Notes: generated from the sequence alone by a model not told the origin. Positions 49,843 through 58,873 are shown, numbered from the stretch's first letter. The stretch is 64,000 nucleotides of DNA from Rubrobacter_D sp963840835 (GCA_963840835.1 CAWJAM010000013.1:124001-188000), one strand, 5' to 3'. Made by a program: numbers and translations.

Positions 49843-49871
49843 TTGACTGAACGTTCTATCAGGTGTATCGT
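49843..49871 (+). promoter_or_regulatory. Promoter of the TetR/ABC/PEP-synthase-like operon
   Basis: TTGACT (49843-49848), a 17-base spacer, then TATCGT (49866-49871). Near-palindromes around it (GAACGTTC at 49849-49856; CGTTC...ACGATCAG downstream) could be the TetR operator, which would give autoregulation. Confidence 0.5.
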
Positions 49872-49901
49872 TCTTGATTAAACGATCAGTAAAGGGGCAT
49901 C

Positions 49902-50516
49902 GTGACCGAGGAGTCGGACAGGCGGGCGCAGATATTGGAGGCTGCTTTCGAGGAGTTCTCTGGGAAGGGCTTCAAGGGGGCGACGATCAAGAGCATCGCG
50001 CGGGCGGCGAGTTTGCAGTCTCCGGCGCTCATCTACTGGTATTTCCCTGACAAGGAGGCCCTTTTCAGGGAGGTTCTGGAGTCCAGAATTCCTGTATTGC
50101 GCGCGGTACGTGATCCTGCTGGGCTGCTCGACCTTCCGCCGGAAGAGGTATTACCTGACATCGCCAGGAGGTATCTCTCGACGTTCGACAACATGGCCAC
50201 CCAGAGGATGGCGCGGCTGCTCGTCGGGGAGGCCATGAGGCGGCCTGAGGTAGCCGAGATCTTCGGCAACGCCGTGATAAAGAGGGTGCTCGGGTTCCTC
50301 AAGAGTTACATGGCACGCCAGGTCGAGCTCGGCAGGCTCGGGCAGCACGACGTCAGGGCCAGCGCCAGGGCTTTCATAGGGATGCTCCTTCCGCAGGCTG
50401 GGGGCAAGATGTTCTTCCCTGCCATAAGGGAGGACGGTTTGACTGACGAGGAGCACGTAGAGGCTGCGATCGCTATCTTCTTGAGGGGTCTCGGACGAAA
50501 GGAGGACGCCGGATGA
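49902..50516 (+). CDS. TetR/AcrR-family transcriptional regulator
   Basis: A 204-residue repressor starting at GTG. The N-terminal helix-turn-helix reads RAQILEAAFEEFSGKGFKGATIKSIARAA...IYWYFPDKEALFREVLES (TetR signature). The C-terminal ligand domain is helical. It overlaps the ABC ATPase gene by four bases (ATGA), so it is the first gene of the operon and likely represses it until a drug or metabolite binds. Confidence 0.93.
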   Translation: MTEESDRRAQILEAAFEEFSGKGFKGATIKSIARAASLQSPALIYWYFPDKEALFREVLESRIPVLRAVRDPAGLLDLPPEEVLPDIARRYLSTFDNMATQRMARLLVGEAMRRPEVAEIFGNAVIKRVLGFLKSYMARQVELGRLGQHDVRASARAFIGMLLPQAGGKMFFPAIREDGLTDEEHVEAAIAIFLRGLGRKEDAG

Positions 50517-51364
50517 ACGCCATAGAGGTCTCTGGGTTGGTCAAGAAGTATGGCCGGTTCGAGGCGCTGCGGGGCGTGGACCTGTCGGTTGGCCGGGGCG
50601 AGGTGTTCGGCCTCGTGGGACCCAACGGGGCAGGGAAGACGACCTTGATCAAGAGTCTCGTCGGGGCGTTGCGGCCGTCCGGAGGCGGGGTGAGTGTGAT
50701 GGGGTTGAACCCGCTCGGGGACAGGGCCGAGCTCAGGCGCCGGATCGGGTACATGCCCCAGGGGCCGGCGCTCTACGAGGACCTCTCCGCCAGGGGTAAC
50801 GTCGCGTTCTTCGGCGCCGCCCACCGCACCGAGGGTTTGAGGAAGAAGGTGGACGAGGTTCTGACCTTCACAGAGCTCACAGAAAGGGCCGACGACCCGG
50901 TGCACACCCTCTCCGGCGGGATGAAGCGGCGGGTCTCGCTCGCTTGCGCCCTCGTCCACGATCCGGAGGTGATCTTCCTGGACGAGCCGACGGCCGCGGT
51001 GGACCCGCAGGTGAGGAGCCGATTCTGGGGGACCTTCAGGGAGCTAGCCGAAGGCGGGACGACGCTCTTTATTAGCACGCACCTGATGGACGAGGCGGTC
51101 CTCTGCGACCGTATCGCGATACTACGCAAGGGTGGGGTCATCGCCATGGACAGACCTGGCAGCATAATCGAGAAGGGCGAGACCCGCCTCGTGGTCGAGC
51201 GGGACGGCACCGAGGAAACAGAGACCATCGGCGGCCATCCGGAAGATCTGGCAGCGGCGCTCCGTCCCTACGGATTGCGGCAGGACATAACGGCCGTAGA
51301 CGTGGAGACCGATACGTTGGAGGCCGTCGTGCTCTCGTTGATCGAGAAGGAGGTGGTGGGCTGA
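50513..51364 (+). CDS. ABC transporter ATP-binding protein (drug-export type)
   Basis: A 283-residue ATPase. Walker A is GPNGAGKTTLIKSL (about residues 35-48), signature LSGGMKRRVSLA, Walker B VIFLDEPTAAVD, H-loop STHLMDEA. The C-terminal 60 residues are the extra domain of DrrA/CcmA-type exporters. It partners with the ABC-2 permease, whose ATG follows with a 1-base overlap. Confidence 0.93.
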   Translation: MNAIEVSGLVKKYGRFEALRGVDLSVGRGEVFGLVGPNGAGKTTLIKSLVGALRPSGGGVSVMGLNPLGDRAELRRRIGYMPQGPALYEDLSARGNVAFFGAAHRTEGLRKKVDEVLTFTELTERADDPVHTLSGGMKRRVSLACALVHDPEVIFLDEPTAAVDPQVRSRFWGTFRELAEGGTTLFISTHLMDEAVLCDRIAILRKGGVIAMDRPGSIIEKGETRLVVERDGTEETETIGGHPEDLAAALRPYGLRQDITAVDVETDTLEAVVLSLIEKEVVG

Positions 51365-52101
51365 TGCGCAGAACGTTCATCGTCGGCTGGAGAGTTGTCA
51401 GGCAGCTTCTCAGGAACCCGAGGTTCCTCGTCCTCTCCGTGGCCGCGCCGCTCGTGATCGTGTACTTCCTCAAGATCTTCTTCGACACCCTGCCCCCGAC
51501 CTTCGACGTGGCGCGCTACGCTGTGCCCGTCGCGGCCTTCCTGGTCCACTTTCTGGCCTTCCTGCTCTGCGCCATCGCGCTCGTGCAGGAGCGGACGATG
51601 GGCACGCTGGAGAGGATGTTTATCAACGGCTTCCGGCGCACGGAGATTATCGCCGGGTACGTGCTTGGCTTTCTCGGGCTCGCGACCTTCCAGGCCGTTG
51701 CGGGGCTGGCGGAGGCGATCTGGCTCTTCGAGCTCGACTACGACGGGGAGACGCTTCTCATGCTGTTCGTGGTGGTGTGGCTCCTCGCCATAGCCTCCGT
51801 GATGCTTGGCATCTTTATCTCCACGTTCGCCCGCCACGAGGGGCAAGTCTTCCCGTTCGTGCCCCTGATCATCGTTCCTTCCGTCTTCCTTTCCGGTTTG
51901 CTCGTGGACGTCTCCGAGTTGCCGAACTGGGCAGACTGGCTGGGGCACGCATTCCCCCTGTTCTGGGCCAACGACGTGATCCAGTACGTGATCGAGTCGG
52001 GTTGGACGCTCGCAGACGTGCAGAGCAGCCTCGCCGTGCTCGCCGGCTACAGCGTGGTCTTGCTCCTGCTCGCCTCCCGAACCCTTAGGGAGGAATTATG
52101 A
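51364..52101 (+). CDS. ABC-2 type transporter permease
   Basis: A 245-residue membrane protein with six transmembrane helices. The first follows VRQLLRNPRFLVLSVAAPLVIVYFLKIFF. ABC-2 hallmarks QERTMGTLERMFINGFRRTEIIAGY and LPNWADWLGHAFPLFWANDVIQYVIESG are clear. It would export a drug or lipid with the ATPase encoded upstream. The stop overlaps the next gene's ATG by four bases. Confidence 0.92.
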   Translation: MRRTFIVGWRVVRQLLRNPRFLVLSVAAPLVIVYFLKIFFDTLPPTFDVARYAVPVAAFLVHFLAFLLCAIALVQERTMGTLERMFINGFRRTEIIAGYVLGFLGLATFQAVAGLAEAIWLFELDYDGETLLMLFVVVWLLAIASVMLGIFISTFARHEGQVFPFVPLIIVPSVFLSGLLVDVSELPNWADWLGHAFPLFWANDVIQYVIESGWTLADVQSSLAVLAGYSVVLLLLASRTLREEL

Positions 52102-54776
52102 AGTTCATACTTCCCTTCGCCGCGATTGGCAGGGGAATGCTGCCGATGGTAGGTGGCAAGGCGGCGAACCTCGGTGAGCTGGTCGTGGCCGGATTTCCCG
52201 TGCCGGCCGGGTTCTGTGTTACCACGGCGGCCTACGACCTGGTGGCCGCAGACGCCGGACTCGAACCCACGCTCTTCGCGCTGGCCGGGACGCGACCCGA
52301 AGATACGGAGCGCCTTGCAGAACTCGCCGCCGGGGCGAGATCCCGCCTGTCAGATGCCAGAGTCCCTGACGTTCTCGCGCGGGCTATTGCGGTGGCGTAC
52401 GGAGATCTGGGAGACGGCGTGCCCGTGGCCGTCCGTTCCTCGGCCACGGCCGAGGACCTGCCGTACGCGAGCTTCGCGGGCCAGCAGGACACGTATTTGA
52501 ATGTGGTCGGTGCAGAGTCGGTCATCGACGCGGTGCGGCGCTGCTGGGCCTCGCTGTGGACGGACCGCGCCGTAAGCTACAGGGCTACGAACGGGATCGA
52601 CCCACACAGCGTGCGCCTCGCCGTCGCCGTGCAGCGGATGGTCGACGCGTCGGTCGCTGGGGTCCTATTCACCGCGAACCCGGTCACCGGGAAGCGCCGG
52701 CAGGCAGTCATAGACGCGAGCCCGGGCCTCGGCGAAGCCGTCGTCTCGGGGATGGTCAACCCTGACCACTTCGTCGCGAACACCTCGACCGGAGAGATCG
52801 TCGAGCGGCGCCTGGGAGACAAGCGCGTCGCCATCGTGGCCGGTTCGGGCGGCGGTACCGAACGGGTCGAGCTCGCCGCTGGCGAACAAAGAGCCTCCCT
52901 CTCTGATAATCAGGTCCTGGCGCTGGCGAAGCTGGGGGAGCGGGTCGAGGAGCATTACGGGGCGCCGCAAGATACGGAGTGGGCTATCGATGGCGACGGT
53001 GGGATCTGGCTGTTGCAGGCGCGCCCGATCACGACCCTCTTCCCGTTACCGGCGGGCGCCCCGACGAGCGACGAGGACCTGCGGGTGTACTTCTCCTTCA
53101 GCGTCGCCCAGGGCGTCTACCGTCCGCTAACGCCGATGGGCTTCCAGGCGTGGCGCCTCACAACCTCGGCGCTGGCCACCCTCGCGGGTCGTCCACCACG
53201 CAACCCCTACGAAGGTGCGACCTTCTTTACCGAGTCCGCCGGTCGCATGTTCGCGGACATAACGCCCGTGATACGCAACAAGCAGGGGCGCGTGCTCTTC
53301 GAGCGTGTGATGAAGAACATGGAGGCACGAACCGCCCCCATCATCCGGCACCTCGTCGAAGACCCACGCCTTGCTACCGTACCGACGGATTGGTGGCCGA
53401 TCTTGCGCAGCCTGCTCCTGGTGTTCGCGCGAGCCCGTATCCCCCTACGTGTCGTAGAGGCGCTCGTGCGTCCGGAGCGGGCGAGCGCCCGCGCGTCGCG
53501 CGTCGCGGCACAGTTCCGCGTGGCTGGCGAGGTATCGTCTAACGCTGGCGCCGCCGAGCGCCTCCTTGCCGCCGAGCGACTGCTGCTTGGCGGTCCTCCT
53601 GGCATGCTGCCCAACGTACCCCCAGTCTTCGCGGCAGGCCTCGCGGCCAATGCCCTCGCCGGCAAGCTCCTTGGGAGCCTGGCCACCGACGACGAGAGAC
53701 GGGTGGCGATGCGCGCGCTCCCGCACAACCCGACGACGGAGATGGACCTGGCGCTCTGGGCTCTCGCCAAAGAGGCCAGCGCAGACCCGGACAGCGCAAG
53801 AATCCTGGGCGAGACCCCACCGGAGCGCCTGGCGGAAGACTATCACGACGGTTCGCTTCCACCGAAGTTCCAGGCGAGTCTGGCAGATTTCCTGCGCCTC
53901 TACGGGCATCGCGGGGTGGCGGAGATCGACCTCGGCCTGCCCCGCTGGTCGGAGGACCCGACGTACATCATGGGTGTGCTAGCGAACTACCTGCGCCTGG
54001 ACGATCCGTGGGCGGCCCCCGACGTAAAGTTCGGACGGGCGACACGCGAGGCCGGCGAGATGATCGCGGAACTGACCAGTCGCGCGAGCGGCAGGGGCCG
54101 TCTGCGCGGGGCGCTCGTCGGGTTCCTGCTGGGGCGTGCCAGGGAGCTCTCCGGACTGCGGGAGATGCCCAAGTTCTGCATCGTGCTGCTCATGGCGCGG
54201 GCCAGAGAACTGCTGTGGCCCGTCGGCGAAGAGTTGGTGCGAGCCGGTCGCCTAACAAGAGCGGGGGACATCTTCTTCGTCAACGTACCCGAGGCGTGGG
54301 CCGCCCTCGCCGGTGAGGACCTCCGCTCTCTGGTCCGTGAGCGTCGCGCCGTTTACGAGCAGGAGATCGGGCGCAGGCGCGTGCCACGCCTCCTCCTCTC
54401 CGATGGCACCGAGCCGGCACCAGAGACGCGGGAGGCGGCCGTGGAAGGCGTCCTGCATGGCACGCCTGCTTCGGGGGGTGTGGTGAGTGGGAGGGCGCGG
54501 GTGATCCTCGACCCCGGCGATGCGCACCTCGAGCCCGGTGAGGTCCTGGTCGCCCCATCGACGGACCCCGGTTGGACGCCCCTCTTCCTGACGGCAGGCG
54601 GCCTCGTGATGGAGATGGGAGGGCCGATGTCCCACGGCGCCATCGTCGCCCGCGAGTACGGCATACCGGCGGTAGTCGGCGTGCCTGACGCCACAGAGAG
54701 CATCGAGACAGGACAGCGGATCACCGTGAACGGATCCTCGGGCGAGATCTCAGAAGATCGGGAGGAGGGAGTCTGA
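52098..54776 (+). CDS. PEP-synthase/rifampin-phosphotransferase-like enzyme
   Basis: An 892-residue three-domain enzyme. The ATP-grasp part has MVGGKAANLGEL, VAVRSSATAEDLP, SFAGQQDTYLN, VAVQRMV and EWAIDGDGGIWLLQARPI. The middle domain (about 330-760) is variable. The C-terminal swivelling domain has the phospho-His in EMGGPMSHGAIVAREYG (about residue 846). It lacks the PEP/pyruvate TIM barrel of true PpsA. Length and order match rifampin phosphotransferase and related antibiotic- or small-molecule-phosphorylating enzymes. A TetR-ABC operon context supports detoxification, but the substrate is unproven. Confidence 0.8.
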   Translation: MKFILPFAAIGRGMLPMVGGKAANLGELVVAGFPVPAGFCVTTAAYDLVAADAGLEPTLFALAGTRPEDTERLAELAAGARSRLSDARVPDVLARAIAVAYGDLGDGVPVAVRSSATAEDLPYASFAGQQDTYLNVVGAESVIDAVRRCWASLWTDRAVSYRATNGIDPHSVRLAVAVQRMVDASVAGVLFTANPVTGKRRQAVIDASPGLGEAVVSGMVNPDHFVANTSTGEIVERRLGDKRVAIVAGSGGGTERVELAAGEQRASLSDNQVLALAKLGERVEEHYGAPQDTEWAIDGDGGIWLLQARPITTLFPLPAGAPTSDEDLRVYFSFSVAQGVYRPLTPMGFQAWRLTTSALATLAGRPPRNPYEGATFFTESAGRMFADITPVIRNKQGRVLFERVMKNMEARTAPIIRHLVEDPRLATVPTDWWPILRSLLLVFARARIPLRVVEALVRPERASARASRVAAQFRVAGEVSSNAGAAERLLAAERLLLGGPPGMLPNVPPVFAAGLAANALAGKLLGSLATDDERRVAMRALPHNPTTEMDLALWALAKEASADPDSARILGETPPERLAEDYHDGSLPPKFQASLADFLRLYGHRGVAEIDLGLPRWSEDPTYIMGVLANYLRLDDPWAAPDVKFGRATREAGEMIAELTSRASGRGRLRGALVGFLLGRARELSGLREMPKFCIVLLMARARELLWPVGEELVRAGRLTRAGDIFFVNVPEAWAALAGEDLRSLVRERRAVYEQEIGRRRVPRLLLSDGTEPAPETREAAVEGVLHGTPASGGVVSGRARVILDPGDAHLEPGEVLVAPSTDPGWTPLFLTAGGLVMEMGGPMSHGAIVAREYGIPAVVGVPDATESIETGQRITVNGSSGEISEDREEGV

Positions 54777-54790
54777 TGGAGCAGAGAGGT

Positions 54791-54886
54791 TCAGAGAGGG
54801 TCTGCGAAGGAGAAAATCTGGTCAGCCCAGAAGCCGCCAATGCCGTTACCCCGGTTTATCCAGTAGAAGTGGTTGGCGAGGCCCGT
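54791..54886 (-). pseudogene. C-terminal remnant of a CubicO-type serine hydrolase
   Basis: The minus strand reads TGLANHFYWINRGNGIGG, then FWADQIFSFADPL and a TGA at 54793-54791. The pattern N-x-Y/F-x-W-I-(D/N)-...-G-G-x-W-x-x-Q-(I/V)-(L/F)-x-F-x-D is the usual C-terminal end of beta-lactamase-related esterases. No catalytic region precedes it; the frame runs straight into the aminotransferase gene's stop region. It is about 30 residues, so a relic. Confidence 0.5.
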
Positions 54887-55827
54887 CAGCCGTAGCTGAC
54901 CGAGAGTAAGAAGCGCGGATCGTCGTGCAACTCCCAGTACGCATCGCGCAACCGCAGGGTCACGGGACCAGGCACTCCGTCGCCAACGGCCTCACCATCC
55001 ACCAACGTGACCGGGATGACCCCGCCCGCAGTGCTCGAGAGGAAGACCTCATCCGAGCGCCTGAGCGATCCGGCCGGGACGGAGCGTGCTTCGACGAGGA
55101 TGCCGTGTTCGGCGGCTAGCTCGATGACTGTCTTGCGGGTGATGCCTTCGAGGACGCCACGATCGGGGGTGGAGATGACGCCACTCTGTACAGCAAAGAC
55201 GTTGAAACCGGGTCCCTCGACGACGTTGTCGTCTGCGTCTACCAGGATCACCGTCTCTCCGCCACGCTCGTACGCCTCGAGGAGGCCGGTCTCGAGGTCG
55301 AGCCAGTGGTAGTTCTTGACGGTCGGATCGACGGATTCTGGTGCTATTCGCTGCTTGTTGCCGATTATGGCGTGAAGCCCTCGCTCTTGCTTTTTTGGGT
55401 CGGCGATCCAGACGAAAGGCACGACGAAGGCGTAGAAGCGGTTCTCGCAGTCGCGCGGGTCGCGCGAGCCGGGTCTGGGGATCCCACGGGTGCAGATGAT
55501 CTCCGCGTAGGCGTCGCGCAGCCCGCTCAGGCGCACGCACTCGAGGAGGACGTCCCGGATCTCATCGCGCCCGTAAGGAGGGTTCAGGCACAGATGCTGC
55601 ATCGAGCGCTCGAAGCGGTCGAGGTGGTCCTCGAGGCGGAAGAAGCTACCGCGCCAGACGTGGGCCACGTCGTAGGTGGCGTCCGAGCGCAGGAAACCCC
55701 AGTCTAGGATCGGGACCCGCGCCTCCGCGACGGGCACGAACCGCCCTTCGACGAAAGCCGCGCCATCCGCGTACGCTCCGTGATCCTCAGCCGATCCGAC
55801 GTCCTGCTCTATCTTCTCCGGGCCCAT
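54886..55827 (-). CDS. Class IV aminotransferase (branched-chain or D-amino-acid type)
   Basis: A 313-residue fold-IV PLP enzyme. VPILDWGFLRSDATYDVAHVWRG is the N-terminal signature, the PLP lysine is in TVKNYHWLDLETGLL, and GPGFNVFAVQSGVISTPDRGVLEGITR and SSTAGGVIPVTLVDG form the phosphate and substrate sites. It could be an aminotransferase for branched-chain or D-amino acids, or an ADC-lyase-like enzyme; the residues visible here do not decide it. ATG 55827 begins an acidic 20-residue N-terminal extension. Confidence 0.87.
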   Translation of the reverse strand: MGPEKIEQDVGSAEDHGAYADGAAFVEGRFVPVAEARVPILDWGFLRSDATYDVAHVWRGSFFRLEDHLDRFERSMQHLCLNPPYGRDEIRDVLLECVRLSGLRDAYAEIICTRGIPRPGSRDPRDCENRFYAFVVPFVWIADPKKQERGLHAIIGNKQRIAPESVDPTVKNYHWLDLETGLLEAYERGGETVILVDADDNVVEGPGFNVFAVQSGVISTPDRGVLEGITRKTVIELAAEHGILVEARSVPAGSLRRSDEVFLSSTAGGVIPVTLVDGEAVGDGVPGPVTLRLRDAYWELHDDPRFLLSVSYG

Positions 55828-56075
55828 CTCTGCTTCGCTCCTTCGACGCCTCGGGCCATCTTGCGACAGCAGCTCGTGGTTGTCCAGCGGTGCCGGAGAC
55901 GAAAACCCTCTGAATAGCGTAGGATCTTGGCACTCGAGTCCCCTCTCTGTGAACGCTTTTATTTGCGGTGCATAGGGCTAAACGGTAAGCTAAGGTGGCG
56001 TGGAGAGATGCCGTTCTTTGCGCGCGACGAACTGCAGACTTCTCGGCGTCCTGCGAAGCTAGGAGAACGGGGTAT

Positions 56076-58394
56076 ATGTACAAAGAGATCTACGTCCCGG
56101 TCGACAACTCGGACTACTCCAACCAGGCGTGCGTCATAGGGGTTGACGTAGCGCGGCAGTTCGGGGGCAGGGTCGCGGGTTGCCACGCCTACGCCGCCAA
56201 GATGCACGACGTCCGCTTCCGTCAGATGGAGAGCGGGCTCCCCGAGGAGTTCCGCGACGAGGACGAGATGAAGCGGCAGCGCAAGATCCACGACCAGCTC
56301 ATAACCAAAGGTCTGGAGATCATCACCGACTCCTACATCGACGTCCTGGAACCCCTGTGCGAGAAGTACGACGTCGAGCTGGTGAGGCGGTCGCTCGAAG
56401 GCAAGAACTTCAAGGTCATCGTCGAGGACGTGAACCAGAACGACTTCGACCTCGTCGTAATAGGCGCGATGGGCATGGCCGCCGTCAAGGACACGGTCCT
56501 CGGGACGGTCACGGAGCGCGTCGTCAGGCGCCTGGAGCGGGCGGACACCCTGATCGTCAAGGACCTCGACCGCTCTCCCTTCGAGCACATCGTCGTAGCC
56601 GTCGATGGTTCGGCCAAGTCTTTGGGCGGGCTCAAGAGGGCTATAGAGCTCGCGCGGGAGTTCGGGGGGACCGTCGAGGCGATCTCCGTCTTCGACCCCT
56701 ACTTCCACTACGCGATGTTCCACTCCATTGCCGGCGTGCTCTCGACCAAGGCCCAGAAGGTCTTCAGGTTCAAGGAGCAGGAGAAGCTGCACGAAGAGAT
56801 TATCGACTCGGGGTTGGCCAAGATCTACACCGCGCACCTGGAGATCGCCAAGAAGATCGCCGAGGACGAGGGCGTCGAGCTGAAGACGACGCTTCTGGCC
56901 GGCAAGCCGTTCGAGCAGACGTACAAGTACGTGAACGAGGTAAACCCGACGATGGTCGTTATGGGCCGCATCGGCTACCACTCCGACGACGAGATGGATA
57001 TCGGCGGCAACACCGAGAACATGATGCGCTTCCTGCCGACGAACGTCCTGATAACGAACTACGAGTACCAGGCCCCCGACCTGTACACCGCCGAAGAGCA
57101 CATGACCTGGACCAAGGAGGCGCTGGAGCGCCTCGACCGCATCCCCGGCTTCGTGGTCGGGATGGCGACGGGCGCCATCATCCGCTACGCCATCGAGAAG
57201 GGCTACACGGTCATAACGACGGGCGTCATCGACGAGGTCATAAAGAGCATCCTCCCCCCTGGCGCCATGGAGTCCATGCGCGCCATCGGCGACCAGATGC
57301 GAGAAGCGGAAGCTATGGGCGAGGAGAAGCCTATAGACTCTCTGTTCAAGGACTTCGACGAGCGCACCGCCGATAGGGAGAAGGCCAACGGAACGAATGG
57401 CCACAAGAACGGCACTAACGGCAATGACGCCGCGATGAAGCAGGAGATCTTCGAGGCCGGCCGCGGCGGCTTCGGCAAGAGCGAGAACCAGGGCGACATC
57501 GAGGGCGTTTCGGCTGACGTGCAGGACGAGATCAGGCGCGTAGCCCAGGGCCAGGACCGCTTCGAGTGCGACGTCTGCCGCTACGTGGCCAGGGGTAAGC
57601 CCGCGAAGTGTCCCGTCTGCGGCTCGGGCCCCGTTCACTTCCACGCCGTCGACGCCGACATAGCGACCACCTCAGGGGACGAGAACCTCAACCTCTCCGA
57701 GGTCTACGACGGCCGTCAGCTGCACTGGACCGACGACGCGACGGCCCTGCTCGATTCCCTCGAAGAGTGGCAGGAGAGGCGCCGGGTCAAGGCGCGGGTC
57801 GAGAAGAGTGCGCTCAAGAAGGGTTACACCACGATCACCCGCGATTACGTCGCGCAGCAGTACCGCGAAGAGACGGGCCGCGAGGCCCCCGAGGTAAAGA
57901 GCGGCGGTTGTCCCGTCAGCCACGCCAAACAGCAGGTGCAGGAGACAGGGGCCAGTTGCCCTATCGACCACAGCGCCTTCCAGAAGGCCGGGGCGCAGGT
58001 TCCCGAGGGCGGCTCCAAAGAGTTTGCCTGGACCGACGACGCCATCGAGCGTCTGGAGCGGGCGCCCAAGGGCTTCATGCGGAACATCTCGCGCAACATG
58101 ACCGAGAAGCTCGCCCGCGAGCGAGGCACGACCCACATAAACCTCGCCCTCGTCGAGGACTCACTCACTGGGGCGCGCACCACGATGGAGGACGTCATAA
58201 CCGGCAAGGTCTCCATCGCGGACCTCGCCAAAGACACGGGTGAGAAGATAGAGACCGAAGACGGCGAGGCCCCGCACCCGCCGATGACGGTAACGATGGT
58301 CTGCACCACGTGCGGCGAGGAGCTGCAGGGCGTCCAGCCCCCCGAGGAATGCCCCGTCTGCGGCGCGCCCGGCGAGGATTTCGAGCAGAGGTAG
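56076..58394 (+). CDS. Two-UspA / PCP_red / rubredoxin-like multidomain stress protein
   Basis: A 772-residue protein from ATG 56076 (AGGAGA upstream). Domains in order: UspA 1 (about 1-155, KEIYVPVDNSDYS; VVIGAMGMAAVKDTVLGTV), UspA 2 (about 170-330, HIVVAVDGSAKSLGG; VVMGRIGYHSD), a PCP_red-like helical unit (about 343-390, TWTKEALERLDRIPGFV), a linker with NGTNGHKNGTNGN, a rubredoxin-like zinc or iron site (about 495-520, CDVC...CPVC), two further PCP_red-like units (about 548 and 650, each WTDDA...) and a C-terminal rubredoxin-like site (about 741-770, CTTC...CPVC). PCP_red is the small domain of light-independent protochlorophyllide reductase. The fusion suggests a redox or metal-linked stress function; the exact role is unknown. 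Confidence 0.85.
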   Translation: MYKEIYVPVDNSDYSNQACVIGVDVARQFGGRVAGCHAYAAKMHDVRFRQMESGLPEEFRDEDEMKRQRKIHDQLITKGLEIITDSYIDVLEPLCEKYDVELVRRSLEGKNFKVIVEDVNQNDFDLVVIGAMGMAAVKDTVLGTVTERVVRRLERADTLIVKDLDRSPFEHIVVAVDGSAKSLGGLKRAIELAREFGGTVEAISVFDPYFHYAMFHSIAGVLSTKAQKVFRFKEQEKLHEEIIDSGLAKIYTAHLEIAKKIAEDEGVELKTTLLAGKPFEQTYKYVNEVNPTMVVMGRIGYHSDDEMDIGGNTENMMRFLPTNVLITNYEYQAPDLYTAEEHMTWTKEALERLDRIPGFVVGMATGAIIRYAIEKGYTVITTGVIDEVIKSILPPGAMESMRAIGDQMREAEAMGEEKPIDSLFKDFDERTADREKANGTNGHKNGTNGNDAAMKQEIFEAGRGGFGKSENQGDIEGVSADVQDEIRRVAQGQDRFECDVCRYVARGKPAKCPVCGSGPVHFHAVDADIATTSGDENLNLSEVYDGRQLHWTDDATALLDSLEEWQERRRVKARVEKSALKKGYTTITRDYVAQQYREETGREAPEVKSGGCPVSHAKQQVQETGASCPIDHSAFQKAGAQVPEGGSKEFAWTDDAIERLERAPKGFMRNISRNMTEKLARERGTTHINLALVEDSLTGARTTMEDVITGKVSIADLAKDTGEKIETEDGEAPHPPMTVTMVCTTCGEELQGVQPPEECPVCGAPGEDFEQR

Positions 58395-58452
58395 GCATCA
58401 GGCTACAGGTTTCAGGCTTCAGGTAGCTAGCTATATAGGCTGAAAACCGGAG

Positions 58453-58490
58453 AACCCCGGTACCCGACTCGCGGTACCGGGGTTTCTTTT
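58453..58490 (+). terminator. Rho-independent terminator of the stress-protein gene
   Basis: A 12-bp stem AACCCCGGTACC/GGTACCGGGGTT (58453-58464 with 58473-58484) is followed by TCTTTT. It is placed about 60 bases after the stop codon. Confidence 0.88.
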
Positions 58491-58584
58491 CGCTAGTGGA
58501 ACCTGGACCTTCGGACCGTACCAAGCCCGTTTGATCGGGAGTGAGTTCTCGGGCTGCGGATGCGTAGAGGCTCTCCCATACGTC

Positions 58585-58604
58585 ATTCTCGCGCAAGCGG
58601 GAAT
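58585..58604. repeat. dRS3/NIME-like palindrome
   Basis: ATTCTCGC GCAA GCGGGAAT, preceded by GTC and followed by CC, closely matches the widespread ATTCCCGC..GCGGGAAT repeat known from Neisseria and many other genomes. It is a single copy here, and its function in this host is unknown. Confidence 0.5.
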
Positions 58605-58719
58605 CCGCGGATTGCAGCAGACTACTCGTTGGCGCAGGCGGACCCCGCCGACCCGTCGGCGTGTACCCGGACTTGGCATGAATCATCGAACTGCACGCGT
58701 GCGTATACTCCTTGGAGTG

Positions 58720-58873
58720 CTAGAGCGGTTTGCAATGGGGTTGGAACCCCATTGCAAGCATTTCAGCCGCTCAGCAAGTCAGCATTTCAGCTTCCTCTTG
58801 CTGAAGTGCTGACTAGCTGAAGTGCTGAAGTGCGCGAATAGCAGAGGTCAATGACCTCTGCAATTCGCTTTAG
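58720..58873. repeat. Modular palindromic element, copy 6 (full length, reversed)
   Basis: CTAGAGCG end, hairpin C (TTTGCAATGGGGTT/AACCCCATTGCAA, 58729-58757), octamers ATTTCAGC CGCTCAGC AAGTCAGC ATTTCAGC, spacer TTCCTCTT, GCTGAAGT GCTGACTA GCTGAAGT GCTGAAGT, hairpin A variant (GCGAATAGCAGAGGT/ACCTCTGC-AATTCGC), end CGCTTTAG. Orientation C-array-A, as at 22317 and opposite to 43992. It lies between two plus-strand genes. Confidence 0.93.

Larger units (their letters stand above)
58395..58719. other. Gene-free stretch between the stress-protein terminator and the next repeat
   Basis: Apart from the terminator at 58453-58490 and a dRS3-like palindrome at 58585-58604, I see no gene here. Open frames in it are short and biased like their shadows, and I find no tRNA fold. 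Confidence 0.6.

Noticed and set aside
54776..54895. A 39-residue plus-strand open frame whose ATG overlaps the stop of the PEP-synthase-like gene
   Set aside because: The opposite strand carries a recognisable serine-hydrolase relic over the same bases, so the frame is probably chance.
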